Of a stretch of DNA of 64,000 bases, positions 49,887-57,974 are shown piece by piece. Below the pieces are notes generated by a model. That model was not told where the DNA came from and did no database searches. It saw only the letters and a program-made list of their open reading frames with translations. The stretch spans positions 2,666,001 through 2,730,000 of the forward strand of contig NC_018719.1 of assembly GCF_000303155.1 (NCBI RefSeq), in the 5' to 3' direction. The stretch's first letter is position 1. Each line of letters opens with the position of its first letter. Source of the stretch: Candidatus Nitrososphaera gargensis Ga9.2 (GTDB taxonomy: Archaea; Thermoproteota; Nitrososphaeria; Nitrososphaerales; Nitrososphaeraceae). A program made the position numbers and the translations under genes.

Positions 49887-51165
49887 ATCGCTTTCTTCTG
49901 TCCTTCTTCTTTCTCACATCACGTTTATCTCTATCCCCATCTCCTCTTCCCCTGCCGCCGCCACCGCCATATTCCTGCTGGCGCTGCGCGTGCTCCCTGT
50001 ACTTTCTTTCTCGCTCCTTCTCTGGAATTGGCTCTTTGTATTTTTCCCGGATCTCGGTCAGGCGGGTGTTGAGGCGATCCTGGATCGAGCTATCCTTGCC
50101 GGCGTGCCGGTAATAATCGATCCTGGCCGCTATAGCCACCTTGGACGCGACCGCCCTTGCTATCTTGCCGCGCTGCCACTTTGGCGCAGAGTGAATAAGA
50201 GGGTGCTGGAACAGGATGCCATGTTTTGGCGGGCGCGCCCCCGTCTTGAGAGCGCGGAAGAGTGCCTTTTCGGCTCCAAGCACTTGGATCGTGCTTGCAG
50301 GCAGCGTCGCAAGTCTAGCCAGGCTGCCGGCCTTGGCGATTATCCTTGCGCCTACTGACGCCGTCAGCAGCTCTTTGACGTTTGGAGCCACTGTATCCAT
50401 CGCCACTTCGATGTGGTCTGCAAGCACCCTTCGCAGATCCGACTGCGCAATGACCTGATCTGCAAGCCTCTTGACGATTGCAAGGTTCTCTGGCGTCATG
50501 TCGCCTCCCTTGCTTCGCCTTGCCCCATCAAGTATTATCTCGACCTTTTTGCCCTGCATGCCGGCGCTCTGCAGTATCTCAGCGGTAATGTTTTCCCGCA
50601 ACCCCGCCCTGCTCACGATCTCGGCATACGCGACAAGGCTCTGCACGAGGTTGTCAAGCTCAGGAAAGTGCAGGCCATACCATTCGCGCATCCTTGCGCC
50701 CACGGTGTTGATTACCTTGTCCAGCTCGTCCAGTGCGTTTATCGATTGGATGATGTGAAGGTCGAGCCGCTCCGAGGCCTCCTTTACCCTTGACGACGAC
50801 AGGTTTATCGCAAATTCCCTCAATGCCTGCATGGCATCCTGCTCGTTGTTGACAAAGCCAGCCTTGACAAGGAAGCTGGGCTTGCTGCTCTGTATCCACT
50901 GCTGCTGGTCCTCCGGCATGGACTGGCTGTTCAGCCCTGCCTGCCGCAGCGCGGCTGCGACGCTTGCATCATTGGTTGTAACAGGATCAAATGAGCGCAG
51001 CTTTTCGATAAACGACCGGATTTCATCTGGAGTTGCGCCGCTCTTTAGCAGCCTGTATGATCTGATTGCATTGTCGAACTTTTTTGATGCTACGAGGCCG
51101 CCGCTCTGGTCAAATGCGGCCACGCCAAGCTCCAAAAGGACTACTGAGCAGGGGTTGTTTGCCAT
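49867..51165 (-). CDS. nop5: Nop5/Nop56/58 C/D-box RNP scaffold protein
   Basis: Scaffold bridging L7Ae and fibrillarin on C/D sRNAs. The coiled-coil and Nop domain are visible: DSASVAAALR-type helices, then MTPENLAIVKRLADQVI and VGARIIAKAGSLARLATLPASTIQVLGAEKALFRAL with GILFQHPLI. The tail is strongly basic and Gly/Arg/Asp-rich (about residues 390-432). 432 residues. Promoter probably just upstream of 51165. Confidence 0.95.
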   Translation of the reverse strand: MANNPCSVVLLELGVAAFDQSGGLVASKKFDNAIRSYRLLKSGATPDEIRSFIEKLRSFDPVTTNDASVAAALRQAGLNSQSMPEDQQQWIQSSKPSFLVKAGFVNNEQDAMQALREFAINLSSSRVKEASERLDLHIIQSINALDELDKVINTVGARMREWYGLHFPELDNLVQSLVAYAEIVSRAGLRENITAEILQSAGMQGKKVEIILDGARRSKGGDMTPENLAIVKRLADQVIAQSDLRRVLADHIEVAMDTVAPNVKELLTASVGARIIAKAGSLARLATLPASTIQVLGAEKALFRALKTGARPPKHGILFQHPLIHSAPKWQRGKIARAVASKVAIAARIDYYRHAGKDSSIQDRLNTRLTEIREKYKEPIPEKERERKYREHAQRQQEYGGGGGRGRGDGDRDKRDVRKKKDRRKRFGKRRY

Positions 51166-51238
51166 TCAGAGAACACCTACAATACAGCCATTAAAAAAGC
51201 TAGCATTATTACCTCAATGGTGATTACCATAGAGGAGG

Positions 51239-51532
51239 ATGGGACTTTCGGATGGTGACAGGAAGGAGCTTGAGTCGCTCATCAAGGCTGCGGCCAACGA
51301 CCCGAAGGTGCCGATAGGGCTTGCGCGAAAAATGGTGCCCACGCAGGGCGATATCGAGGATTTCGCCTACGGCCTTGTCTCCGGCATGGTGATCGGAAAT
51401 TTCATTGCACAGTTTCAGAACAGGAATGGTAGGCAGCCTGATAGGGATGAAACCGCAGACATTTTATCTATAATGATGATCCGGATGCCGCGCCTCCGCA
51501 TGTCGATAATGAAGGCGCTTGACCTGCGCTAG
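51239..51532 (+). CDS. Small conserved-looking protein, unknown
   Basis: A 97-residue protein (MGLSDGDRKELESLIKAAANDP..) with predicted helices and no motif I recognise; a taga-rich TATA-less stretch with aggagg (about 51231-51237) serves as ribosome site 3-4 nt before the ATG. It precedes the signal peptidase gene on the same strand. Confidence 0.72.
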   Translation: MGLSDGDRKELESLIKAAANDPKVPIGLARKMVPTQGDIEDFAYGLVSGMVIGNFIAQFQNRNGRQPDRDETADILSIMMIRMPRLRMSIMKALDLR

Positions 51533-51586
51533 TTCAGTAGGTACGAGTAAACGTTTATCTAACGAACAGCACGATTACTTTCCGCG

Positions 51587-52180
51587 TTGCTTGATAAGGA
51601 CAAATCCAAGCTGCCTGTCGCGATAAAGGATGTCTTGATCATTGGCGTCGGCGTCGTTGTGATCTGGCTCGTCATCTGGGCCAGCTTTGGCTCCAACCCG
51701 TTCTACGTCGTGTCAAGCGGCAGCATGGTTCCTGTGCTGCAGATAAACGACGTGCTTGTGGTGAGGGACGGCGGGTCGTGGGACGATCTTAGGGTGGGTG
51801 ACATCATTGTGTTCAACAAGCCTGAGGGAGAGGACAGAGTCATCGTCCACCGTATCGCCGAGATCGACGTGGACAGTGACGGCGACAGAGTCATCAGGAC
51901 AAAGGGTGATGCAAATCCGGCGTCGATACCGGGGACTGACTTTCCAATCAGAGAGGACGATTATATCGGCAAGGTCATTTATGTAGTGCCCGGCGTCGGC
52001 GTCATCACCAAGATAATCAGCCCGCCTGTCAATTACATCATAATAGCGATTATTCTGGCAATCCTATTCTTCAACAGACTTGGCAAAAAGGATGACAATA
52101 GCAGCAACAAGGGTGCGGCTCCAGCAGGAGGAACCGGCAACAATAATAACAATAATCCAGGCCAGCCGCCGACGACATGA
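51587..52180 (+). CDS. Signal peptidase I, archaeal (Sec11-like) type
   Basis: Membrane serine protease removing signal peptides. Helix ([19 protein letters not shown]) precedes the catalytic Ser in SSGSMVP (S46), His in VIVHRI (H88) and an Asp in TKGDANP (D108), the S-H-D set of archaeal/ER enzymes rather than the bacterial Ser-Lys dyad. A second helix near the C-terminus ([13 protein letters not shown]) and an Asn-rich tail follow. Starts at TTG 51587. Relevant to the many secreted proteins here. Confidence 0.92.
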   Translation: MLDKDKSKLPVAIKDVLIIGVGVVVIWLVIWASFGSNPFYVVSSGSMVPVLQINDVLVVRDGGSWDDLRVGDIIVFNKPEGEDRVIVHRIAEIDVDSDGDRVIRTKGDANPASIPGTDFPIREDDYIGKVIYVVPGVGVITKIISPPVNYIIIAIILAILFFNRLGKKDDNSSNKGAAPAGGTGNNNNNNPGQPPTT

Positions 52181-52602
52181 CGATGATGAAATCCAAGACT
52201 GAATATCTTACATTCAACACTTCGACCAGGCGCGCGTTTATCAACATCACGCCGCAGGTGGCAAAGATAGTTGCTGAAAGTGGAGTGAAGGAGGGCCTAT
52301 GTCTTGTGAATGCGATGCACATCTCTGCCAGTGTGTTTATCAACGACGACGAAAGCGGCCTGCACCAAGATTTTGATAGGTGGCTTGAAAAGCTGGCGCC
52401 CTACTCCCCTGATAGCTACCTGCATAACAGGACAGGCGAGGACAACGCAGATGCCCACCTGAAGCGGCAGGTGATGGGAAGAGAAGTGGTGGTCGCGATA
52501 ACAAACGGCAGGCTTGACTTTGGGCCGTGGGAGCAGATCTTTTACGGCGAGTTTGACGGTAGGCGGCAAAAGCGGGTGCTTGTAAAGGTAATAGGTGAAT
52601 AG
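52177..52602 (+). CDS. UPF0047/YjbQ-family protein
   Basis: 141 residues with the family motifs [42 protein letters not shown] and [15 protein letters not shown]. Family members have secondary thiamine-phosphate synthase activity in E. coli YjbQ; their main role is unclear. Overlaps the signal peptidase gene by 4 nt. Confidence 0.9.
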   Translation: MTMMKSKTEYLTFNTSTRRAFINITPQVAKIVAESGVKEGLCLVNAMHISASVFINDDESGLHQDFDRWLEKLAPYSPDSYLHNRTGEDNADAHLKRQVMGREVVVAITNGRLDFGPWEQIFYGEFDGRRQKRVLVKVIGE

Positions 52603-52702
52603 GCGCTGGCTGCGGGTTTGTATTTATTGCAACTTGTCCAGCATAATTTGCGCAAGATTTCGGCAGGACAGTTAATTCTACTATAAAATGGTAGCAAGCA
52701 GG

Positions 52703-52712
52703 TATATATATA
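52703..52712 (+). promoter_or_regulatory. Strong TATA box of the tbp gene
   Basis: The alternating tatatatata lies about 27 nt upstream of the tbp start region, giving a predicted leaderless transcript. It is the strongest TATA-like element in the window, fitting for a gene whose product recognises it, and could allow autoregulation (inference). Confidence 0.7.
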
Positions 52713-52734
52713 GCGCCTTTATAAAGCGGCATGT

Positions 52735-53298
52735 ATGCCGCAGACCAAGCCCATCGTCAGCATTGAAAACGTGGTGGCTTCTGCCACTGTAAACCAGACG
52801 GTCAACCTTAATCTCATCACTCAAATTTTCCCCGATGTAGAATACCATCCAGACCAGTTCCCCGGCTTGGTGTTCAGGCTCAGGTCGCCCAAGACCGCGA
52901 CCCTGATATTCAGCTCAGGCAAGATGGTGTGCACCGGCGCAAAATCAGAAAAGATGGCTATACAGGCAGTCAAGAACGTGGTGCTCAAGCTGAAAAAGGG
53001 AGGCATACCGCTAGAGCACGAGCCTCAGATCGAGATTCAGAATATTGTGGCATCGGCAAGCCTCGGTGGCAAGATACACCTAGAGCTGGCCGCAAGGGTG
53101 CTGCCACGCAGCATGTACGAGCCAGAGCAGTTCCCCGGCCTTATCCACAGGATGCTTGATCCCAAGACCGTGATCCTACTCTTTGCCAGCGGCAAGCTAG
53201 TGTGCACCGGCGCAAAGAAGGAGAGCGAAGTCTACAGGGCCGTTGGCAACCTGCACACGCTCCTTGAAGAAAAGAACCTGATGATATACGAAGGTTAG
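52735..53298 (+). CDS. tbp: TATA-box-binding protein
   Basis: General archaeal transcription factor. Two direct repeats: IENVVASATVNQTVNLN...FPGLVFRLRSPKTATLIFSSGKMVCTGAKS and IQNIVASASLGGKIHLE...FPGLIHRMLDPKTVILLFASGKLVCTGAKK, including the DNA-bending phenylalanine positions. 187 residues. The likely start is ATG 52735 (MPQTKPIVS); an ATG at 52731 is out of frame. Confidence 0.97.
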   Translation: MPQTKPIVSIENVVASATVNQTVNLNLITQIFPDVEYHPDQFPGLVFRLRSPKTATLIFSSGKMVCTGAKSEKMAIQAVKNVVLKLKKGGIPLEHEPQIEIQNIVASASLGGKIHLELAARVLPRSMYEPEQFPGLIHRMLDPKTVILLFASGKLVCTGAKKESEVYRAVGNLHTLLEEKNLMIYEG

Positions 53299-53302
53299 CT
53301 AG

Positions 53303-53944
53303 TCAGTCTGTTTCGTACTCGCCTTTGGCAGCCATCTGCTTCATGACCGACTCGAGCGCGTTTTCGTCTATCAGCCCGGCCTTGTACAGCGCGCTTACGA
53401 TGTCATTGATCCCTGCCACGGCGTGGAGCCTTACCCCTATCTTTTTCAGCCGTTCATTTGCCCCCTCGTGCCGATCAACAAGCGCCACAACGTCTTCCAC
53501 TATCGCGCCGTTGGCGCGTATTATATCGACTGCGCTGCTTACAGACGTGCCGGTGGTTGCAACATCGTCGACAACTACCACCTTTGATCCTGCCTTGAGA
53601 AAGCCCTCAATAGTTTTGCCGGTGCCGTAGCCCTTGGACTCTTTTCTTGCGTAGATGAAGGGCTTGGACATTTCGTAGGCGAGTGCCGAGCCGAACACGA
53701 GCCCCGAAGTCGGCACAGAGGCAAGCGTGTCAAACTGGCCTACATTTTTTGTCACGGTGCCTTTCAGCGCGTTTATAGCAAGCCGGAAATACGCCGGGAA
53801 GCTTGGCAGGACCCGCAGGTCGATGTAGTACGAGCTCTGCTTGCCGCTTGCAAGTGTGAACACGCCAAACCTCAGCGAATTGCTCTTGAGCAGAAACGAT
53901 GCGAACTCGAGCATAAAGTCAGGGACAGCAGCAGGCGGCGCCAT
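53303..53944 (-). CDS. pyrE: Orotate phosphoribosyltransferase
   Basis: Forms OMP from orotate and PRPP in pyrimidine synthesis. FGVFTLASGKQSSYYIDLR is the substrate region and VVVVDDVATTGTSVSSAV the PRPP loop. The ATG at 53944 (MAPPAAVPDF) is chosen; a longer frame upstream lacks family similarity and crosses the divergent promoter. A ttaaaataaat box about 30 nt upstream suggests a leaderless transcript. Confidence 0.93.
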   Translation of the reverse strand: MAPPAAVPDFMLEFASFLLKSNSLRFGVFTLASGKQSSYYIDLRVLPSFPAYFRLAINALKGTVTKNVGQFDTLASVPTSGLVFGSALAYEMSKPFIYARKESKGYGTGKTIEGFLKAGSKVVVVDDVATTGTSVSSAVDIIRANGAIVEDVVALVDRHEGANERLKKIGVRLHAVAGINDIVSALYKAGLIDENALESVMKQMAAKGEYETD

Positions 53945-53998
53945 ATGACATATACATGTAAAAAAAGGATTTATTTTAACCCTTATTACACAGACTGG

Positions 53999-55123
53999 AT
54001 GCCGGAGATATGGCTTAGGTACGGTACTACCGATGTGGTGCTTGACATCAAGTTTGAAAACCTTGCAAACCAGATTTCTGCCGGTTTCCAGCTGCTGCCG
54101 GAGGATCAAGTCAGGGCTACAGTCGCCGGCGTTCCCCTGACTGACAACATGCTGATCCTTGCGCTATCCGGCTCTAAAGCCGCGGCCAAGACCATTACAA
54201 TGCTTGCTGAAGAAGCCCGCGCAAAGGGGTTCAATTTTACAGTCGACGTGCCGCAAAAGATGGCCGGAGCGCTCCGCGCCAGCCTGGCAGGCAATGAGAT
54301 GATCTCGATAAACCGAATCGACTACCAGTCGTCTCTGCAAGAGAGGATGGGCAAGTTCCAGAGCACCGTGGTTATTTCAAGCGTGGCGTACGACCCCCTC
54401 TTTGGGTTCGCCGGCGCGCCCACCATGCTTTTGCGCAACCTGCTGCTTGCAGGCCCGATTATGGCAGAAGCATTCAAGGCGAGGAAGGACAACAGGCCGA
54501 CACCAGGAGTGCAAGGAGAGCCGCTCAAGGTGGCTATCTCTGCAGCTACAGGAATCCCGGCGACATCTGTCGAGCTTGTGGCGAGCAGCGAAGGGATAGC
54601 TGGGATCCATACTGGTAGCATCAACGAGGCATTTGAAAAGGCCGTCTCCCAGCTCCAGTCGATCTCGGCGGTAGAAACAGACCCTGTCAAGTGCGCCGTG
54701 ATAAGCGCAAGCAGCGAGGCGGGCACGCACTCGACTCTTGCTGGCTCGCTCAACTCGCTCTGGAACTCTGTCCACATTGTCAAGGAGGGCGGCTCGGCGA
54801 TACTGCTTGCGGAAAACCGCGAAGGGGTGGGCGGCGGCGCGCTCCAGATGTTCATAGAGGGCCGGCTCAAGCCTGAGCAGCTGCGGGAGAGCCCCTACAT
54901 TGATGGCCTAGAGCACCTGCTCTTCATTGAAGAGCTGCGGCAAAAGTGCGAGCTGGGGCTCGTCTCGACTCTGCCCCACTATTACGCCCGGACAAAGCTC
55001 GGCTTTTCCACCTATGCCAGCATGAAGGACATCCTTGACAAGCTGCCAGAAAAGCATGGCAAGAACTTTAGGGCGCTTGTCCTGTCAGACGCAGATATTG
55101 TGCTTCTCAAGTCCAAGGCATGA
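53999..55123 (+). CDS. Possible LarA/DUF2088-like protein
   Basis: About 374 residues from ATG 53999 (MPEIWLRYGTTDVVLDIKF). The N-terminal strand pattern, DPLFGFAGAPTMLLRNL and the final HYYARTKLGFSTYASMKDILDK..ALVLSDADIVL segment resemble the DUF2088 family (nickel-pincer lactate racemase LarA superfamily). Key catalytic residues are not certain to me, so this is a moderate call. A tttattttaac box about 28 nt upstream supports a leaderless start, shared with the divergent pyrE. Confidence 0.5.
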   Translation: MPEIWLRYGTTDVVLDIKFENLANQISAGFQLLPEDQVRATVAGVPLTDNMLILALSGSKAAAKTITMLAEEARAKGFNFTVDVPQKMAGALRASLAGNEMISINRIDYQSSLQERMGKFQSTVVISSVAYDPLFGFAGAPTMLLRNLLLAGPIMAEAFKARKDNRPTPGVQGEPLKVAISAATGIPATSVELVASSEGIAGIHTGSINEAFEKAVSQLQSISAVETDPVKCAVISASSEAGTHSTLAGSLNSLWNSVHIVKEGGSAILLAENREGVGGGALQMFIEGRLKPEQLRESPYIDGLEHLLFIEELRQKCELGLVSTLPHYYARTKLGFSTYASMKDILDKLPEKHGKNFRALVLSDADIVLLKSKA

Positions 55124-56297
55124 GCGACGTCGGGATTGGCGCACATACCACTGCTAGCCCAAGCGCCAAGAAAAAGAACGCCTTGCGCTTTGACGAAAGC
55201 GGAGTGACGTCGTCAAGTGGTGCACTCTCTGGAGCTCTGAGGCTGAAGAACAACACCAAGAGAGCCATGGGGTAGAACCTGAGCGCAAACAGTATCACTA
55301 TGCTGACATAGGTCAGGACCTTGTGCCAGCGAACGCCAAGGGCCGATCGAGTGAGGTGACCGCCATCGAGCTGCCACGCCGGCATCAGGTTCAGGAACGT
55401 GATCAGAAAGCCCAGCCATGCTGCAAACAGCACCGGCGACACTACAAGCACTGTGCCATCCACCACCATGCCTGTCAGGTGCAGCGTAGCCACCATCAGC
55501 AAGCTCTCCCCAAACGGGAGCGGGGCCAGCTGGTTTTCGTCAAACAGCCTTTCAGCTTCGGCGGTAGTTATGAGAGTGGATATCGCAGAGCCATAGATCG
55601 ACACTATCACCGTCACTATTAGACCGGCTATTGGGCCGGTGACGCCCACGTCGAACATGACGTTTCTGTTGGTCATGTTGGCCCTCAGCACTATCAGCGC
55701 TCCAAATGTTGGCAGGATGCCGGGGATGCCGGGTATAAAGTAGGGCCACGACGCCTTGATGCCATACTTTCTGTTCGCCAGCACGTGCCCAAGCTCATGT
55801 ATACCCAAGATTCCCATCAAAGATACGGTGTAAATGGCTGCCAGCAAGATCGGGTCTTGCAGTTGCGTTCTGGCAAGCGGCGAGTCAGACCTGAATATGC
55901 CGTCGACAAATACAAGGCAGATGGCAGCGACGAAAAGCAGGAACGGTATTGACCGCTGGTACCCGCTTTTAGGTTTTTGCTTCTGCAGCTTGAATACGCT
56001 TATGACTATGCCGCCGTTCTCTATTGGAAGCCTTATTGCAGAAGACAGGGTAGGCATCAGCTTCCAGAAGTAATTTGACCGCTTGGCGGTCGCAACCATG
56101 CCAACCTTGGCCAGCTCCTTCAGGAGGGAGGGGAACTTGTCCTTGACCTCGGTGTCGGCTATGAGGAACTCGACATAGTCTTCCCTAACGTTAAGCTGGA
56201 CATCCTTTACCGTAAAGAACGATGAAACTATAGGAACGACGCGAGAATAGCCGCCGTTCAGGAAAGTGGTAGCCACCAGGTATTGATTGTGCACCAA
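55107..56297 (-). CDS. Site-2-protease-like zinc metalloprotease (M50)
   Basis: Intramembrane protease. HELGH at 167-171 and NLMPAWQLDGGH with LDGG at 310-313 form the zinc site; several membrane helices surround both. An N-terminal soluble region of about 110 residues precedes the membrane core. M50 enzymes cut membrane-tethered regulators; the target is unknown. 396 residues. The 3' end overlaps the LarA-like gene by 17 nt. Confidence 0.9.
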   Translation of the reverse strand: MVHNQYLVATTFLNGGYSRVVPIVSSFFTVKDVQLNVREDYVEFLIADTEVKDKFPSLLKELAKVGMVATAKRSNYFWKLMPTLSSAIRLPIENGGIVISVFKLQKQKPKSGYQRSIPFLLFVAAICLVFVDGIFRSDSPLARTQLQDPILLAAIYTVSLMGILGIHELGHVLANRKYGIKASWPYFIPGIPGILPTFGALIVLRANMTNRNVMFDVGVTGPIAGLIVTVIVSIYGSAISTLITTAEAERLFDENQLAPLPFGESLLMVATLHLTGMVVDGTVLVVSPVLFAAWLGFLITFLNLMPAWQLDGGHLTRSALGVRWHKVLTYVSIVILFALRFYPMALLVLFFSLRAPESAPLDDVTPLSSKRKAFFFLALGLAVVCAPIPTSLMPWT

Positions 56298-56369
56298 TGC
56301 AATTAAAGTATTGTGTCCCTGCAGAGACCTGTAAAGTTAAATAGTGTGTTTCTACTTTTAGTTGCTGCC

Positions 56370-56867
56370 TTGCAAACTGCTCTGCGAAAAGTGGGCGACT
56401 ATATCATACGCCGCTGCGACGAGAGCGACCTTGAATCGGTCATCAACATCAACATGGCCGCGCTGCCGGAACACTACTCGGACTACTTTTTCGAGTCCAT
56501 CCTTCGCGAGCTGCCAGAGGCCTTTATTGTAGCAGAGCTGGACGGCAAGATAGTCGGCTACATCATGTGCAAGATCGAGTTTGGGTTCTCTAACTTCCGC
56601 AAGCTGGGCTTTGTCAAAAAGGGGCACGTGGTTTCTGTGGCCGTGCTTGAAGAACACAGGGGCAAGGGGCTTGGCAAGGCTCTGATGCTAGAAGGCATCA
56701 ACGGCGTGATGCAGAGAAAGAGCGACGAGATTTACCTTGAAGTGAGGATCAGCAACACTGGCGCGATCAAGATGTACGAGAAGCTGAACTTTGAGATAAA
56801 GTCAAGGCTGCGCTCGTACTACAGGGACGGCGAGGACGCCTACCTGATGGCGCTGGAATTGAGCTAA
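56370..56867 (+). CDS. GNAT N-acetyltransferase, RimI/Ard1-like
   Basis: Protein N-terminal acetyltransferase-like. Residues include VGDYIIRRCDESDLESV, the acetyl-CoA loop VSVAVLEEHRGKGLGKALM (R/Q-x-x-G-x-G/A pattern), and YLEVRISNTGAIKMYEKLNFE, all typical of RimI/Ard1. The TTG at 56370 is favoured over an earlier frame opening because gttaaatag lies about 30 nt upstream. 165 residues. Confidence 0.85.
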   Translation: MQTALRKVGDYIIRRCDESDLESVININMAALPEHYSDYFFESILRELPEAFIVAELDGKIVGYIMCKIEFGFSNFRKLGFVKKGHVVSVAVLEEHRGKGLGKALMLEGINGVMQRKSDEIYLEVRISNTGAIKMYEKLNFEIKSRLRSYYRDGEDAYLMALELS

Positions 56868-56902
56868 AAAGATTATTAAGATGCTGTAAACGCCTTTTCG
56901 AT

Positions 56903-57142
56903 ATGAACATTAAAAGAAGGGGGAACAGGGGAACCGGCGCTGCCCTTCTTGTCATTGCCATTCTCGCGTTTATCGCCTATGCGTATTTCCTGCTTGCGAG
57001 CGAGTGGGGCATGCTGGTGCTGCAATTCACCGTCCTAGGCGCGGTCGCAGTTCTTTTGCTGGTGCTTGGGTGGATCGGCTACACGATGCTGACTGCGCCA
57101 AGGGAAGAAAAAAAGGAAAGACCTAGTGGTGGCGGCTACTGA
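56903..57142 (+). CDS. Small two-helix membrane protein
   Basis: 79 residues: a basic N-terminus (MNIKRRGNRGTG), then two helices (AALLVIAILAFIAYAYFLLA, VLQFTVLGAVAVLLLVLGW) and a charged, Gly-rich tail. No function known. Its end overlaps the convergent trm5 by 20 nt. Confidence 0.72.
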   Translation: MNIKRRGNRGTGAALLVIAILAFIAYAYFLLASEWGMLVLQFTVLGAVAVLLLVLGWIGYTMLTAPREEKKERPSGGGY

Positions 57143-57974
57143 CTAAAACGTCGGCCACGATCTGATATATCCTCGGGCCTACTTCTCTGATGACCCTGAT
57201 TGCCAGAACCTGATGGTCATATTTTGCAAAAGCGTCGTGCGCGTCTTGCAATCCCAGCTCTTGGCCTGCCTTTTTGCTGTCTGCCTTGATGTGTGCAAAA
57301 TAATGCACGATGCCTTTTTCCTTCAGTGCAAGCACGGCAGAATCGACAAACTCTTTGGCCCTTTCCGGCAGCGGCATAAGAACCCTGTCGGCCCGCCCGG
57401 CAAGCCTGTCCTTTATCACTTCAGCGGCATCGCCGCATATTGTGACAACCCTGTCCTGCACCTTGTTCAGCTTTGCATTTATACCATCAAGCTCGCTTGC
57501 GGCCGAATTGGAGTCAATGCTGTAGACCTTGCACGTCTTGTTCGCCTTGGCAATGACGACTGAATACGTGCCGACGCCGGCAAACATGTTGATGATTGTC
57601 TCGTTGTCCCCCACCATGTCGGCGATCCTCTGCCTTTCGGTCGACAACCGAGGCGAAAAATACGTCTTGGCGACGTCGACTTTGAACCGGCAGCCATGCT
57701 CCTTGTACTCTGTCACAGTCCTGTTTTCGCCTGCAATAAATTCTAGATCGCGCACCCTGAAATCGCCCCTCACTGGCGAAACCTGCGCAAACACCGCCTT
57801 GGCAGTCTTGACGTTGGCCAGTATCGCGTCGGCTATCAGCTTCTTTTTTGGCATCAGCTCGTCCGGGATCTTGATAATTACAATGTCGCCTATCTGGTCA
57901 AATGCTGAGTAGACTTGCGCTGTTTCTTCTGGGGTCAGGACGCTGCCAAGGACCTGTTTTAGCATGTGCGGCAT
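57123..57974 (-). CDS. trm5: tRNA (guanine-N1)-methyltransferase Trm5-like
   Basis: Class I methyltransferase making m1G37 (or a wyosine-pathway relative). FSPRLSTERQRIADMV and INMFAGVGTYSVVIAK (motif I) are clear; VLMPLPERAKEFVDSAV corresponds to the catalytic N-L-P/P-L-P region. 283 residues, like the shorter archaeal Trm5 forms. Starts at 57974, the same position where ABCE1 stops. Confidence 0.87.
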   Translation of the reverse strand: MPHMLKQVLGSVLTPEETAQVYSAFDQIGDIVIIKIPDELMPKKKLIADAILANVKTAKAVFAQVSPVRGDFRVRDLEFIAGENRTVTEYKEHGCRFKVDVAKTYFSPRLSTERQRIADMVGDNETIINMFAGVGTYSVVIAKANKTCKVYSIDSNSAASELDGINAKLNKVQDRVVTICGDAAEVIKDRLAGRADRVLMPLPERAKEFVDSAVLALKEKGIVHYFAHIKADSKKAGQELGLQDAHDAFAKYDHQVLAIRVIREVGPRIYQIVADVLVSSRHH

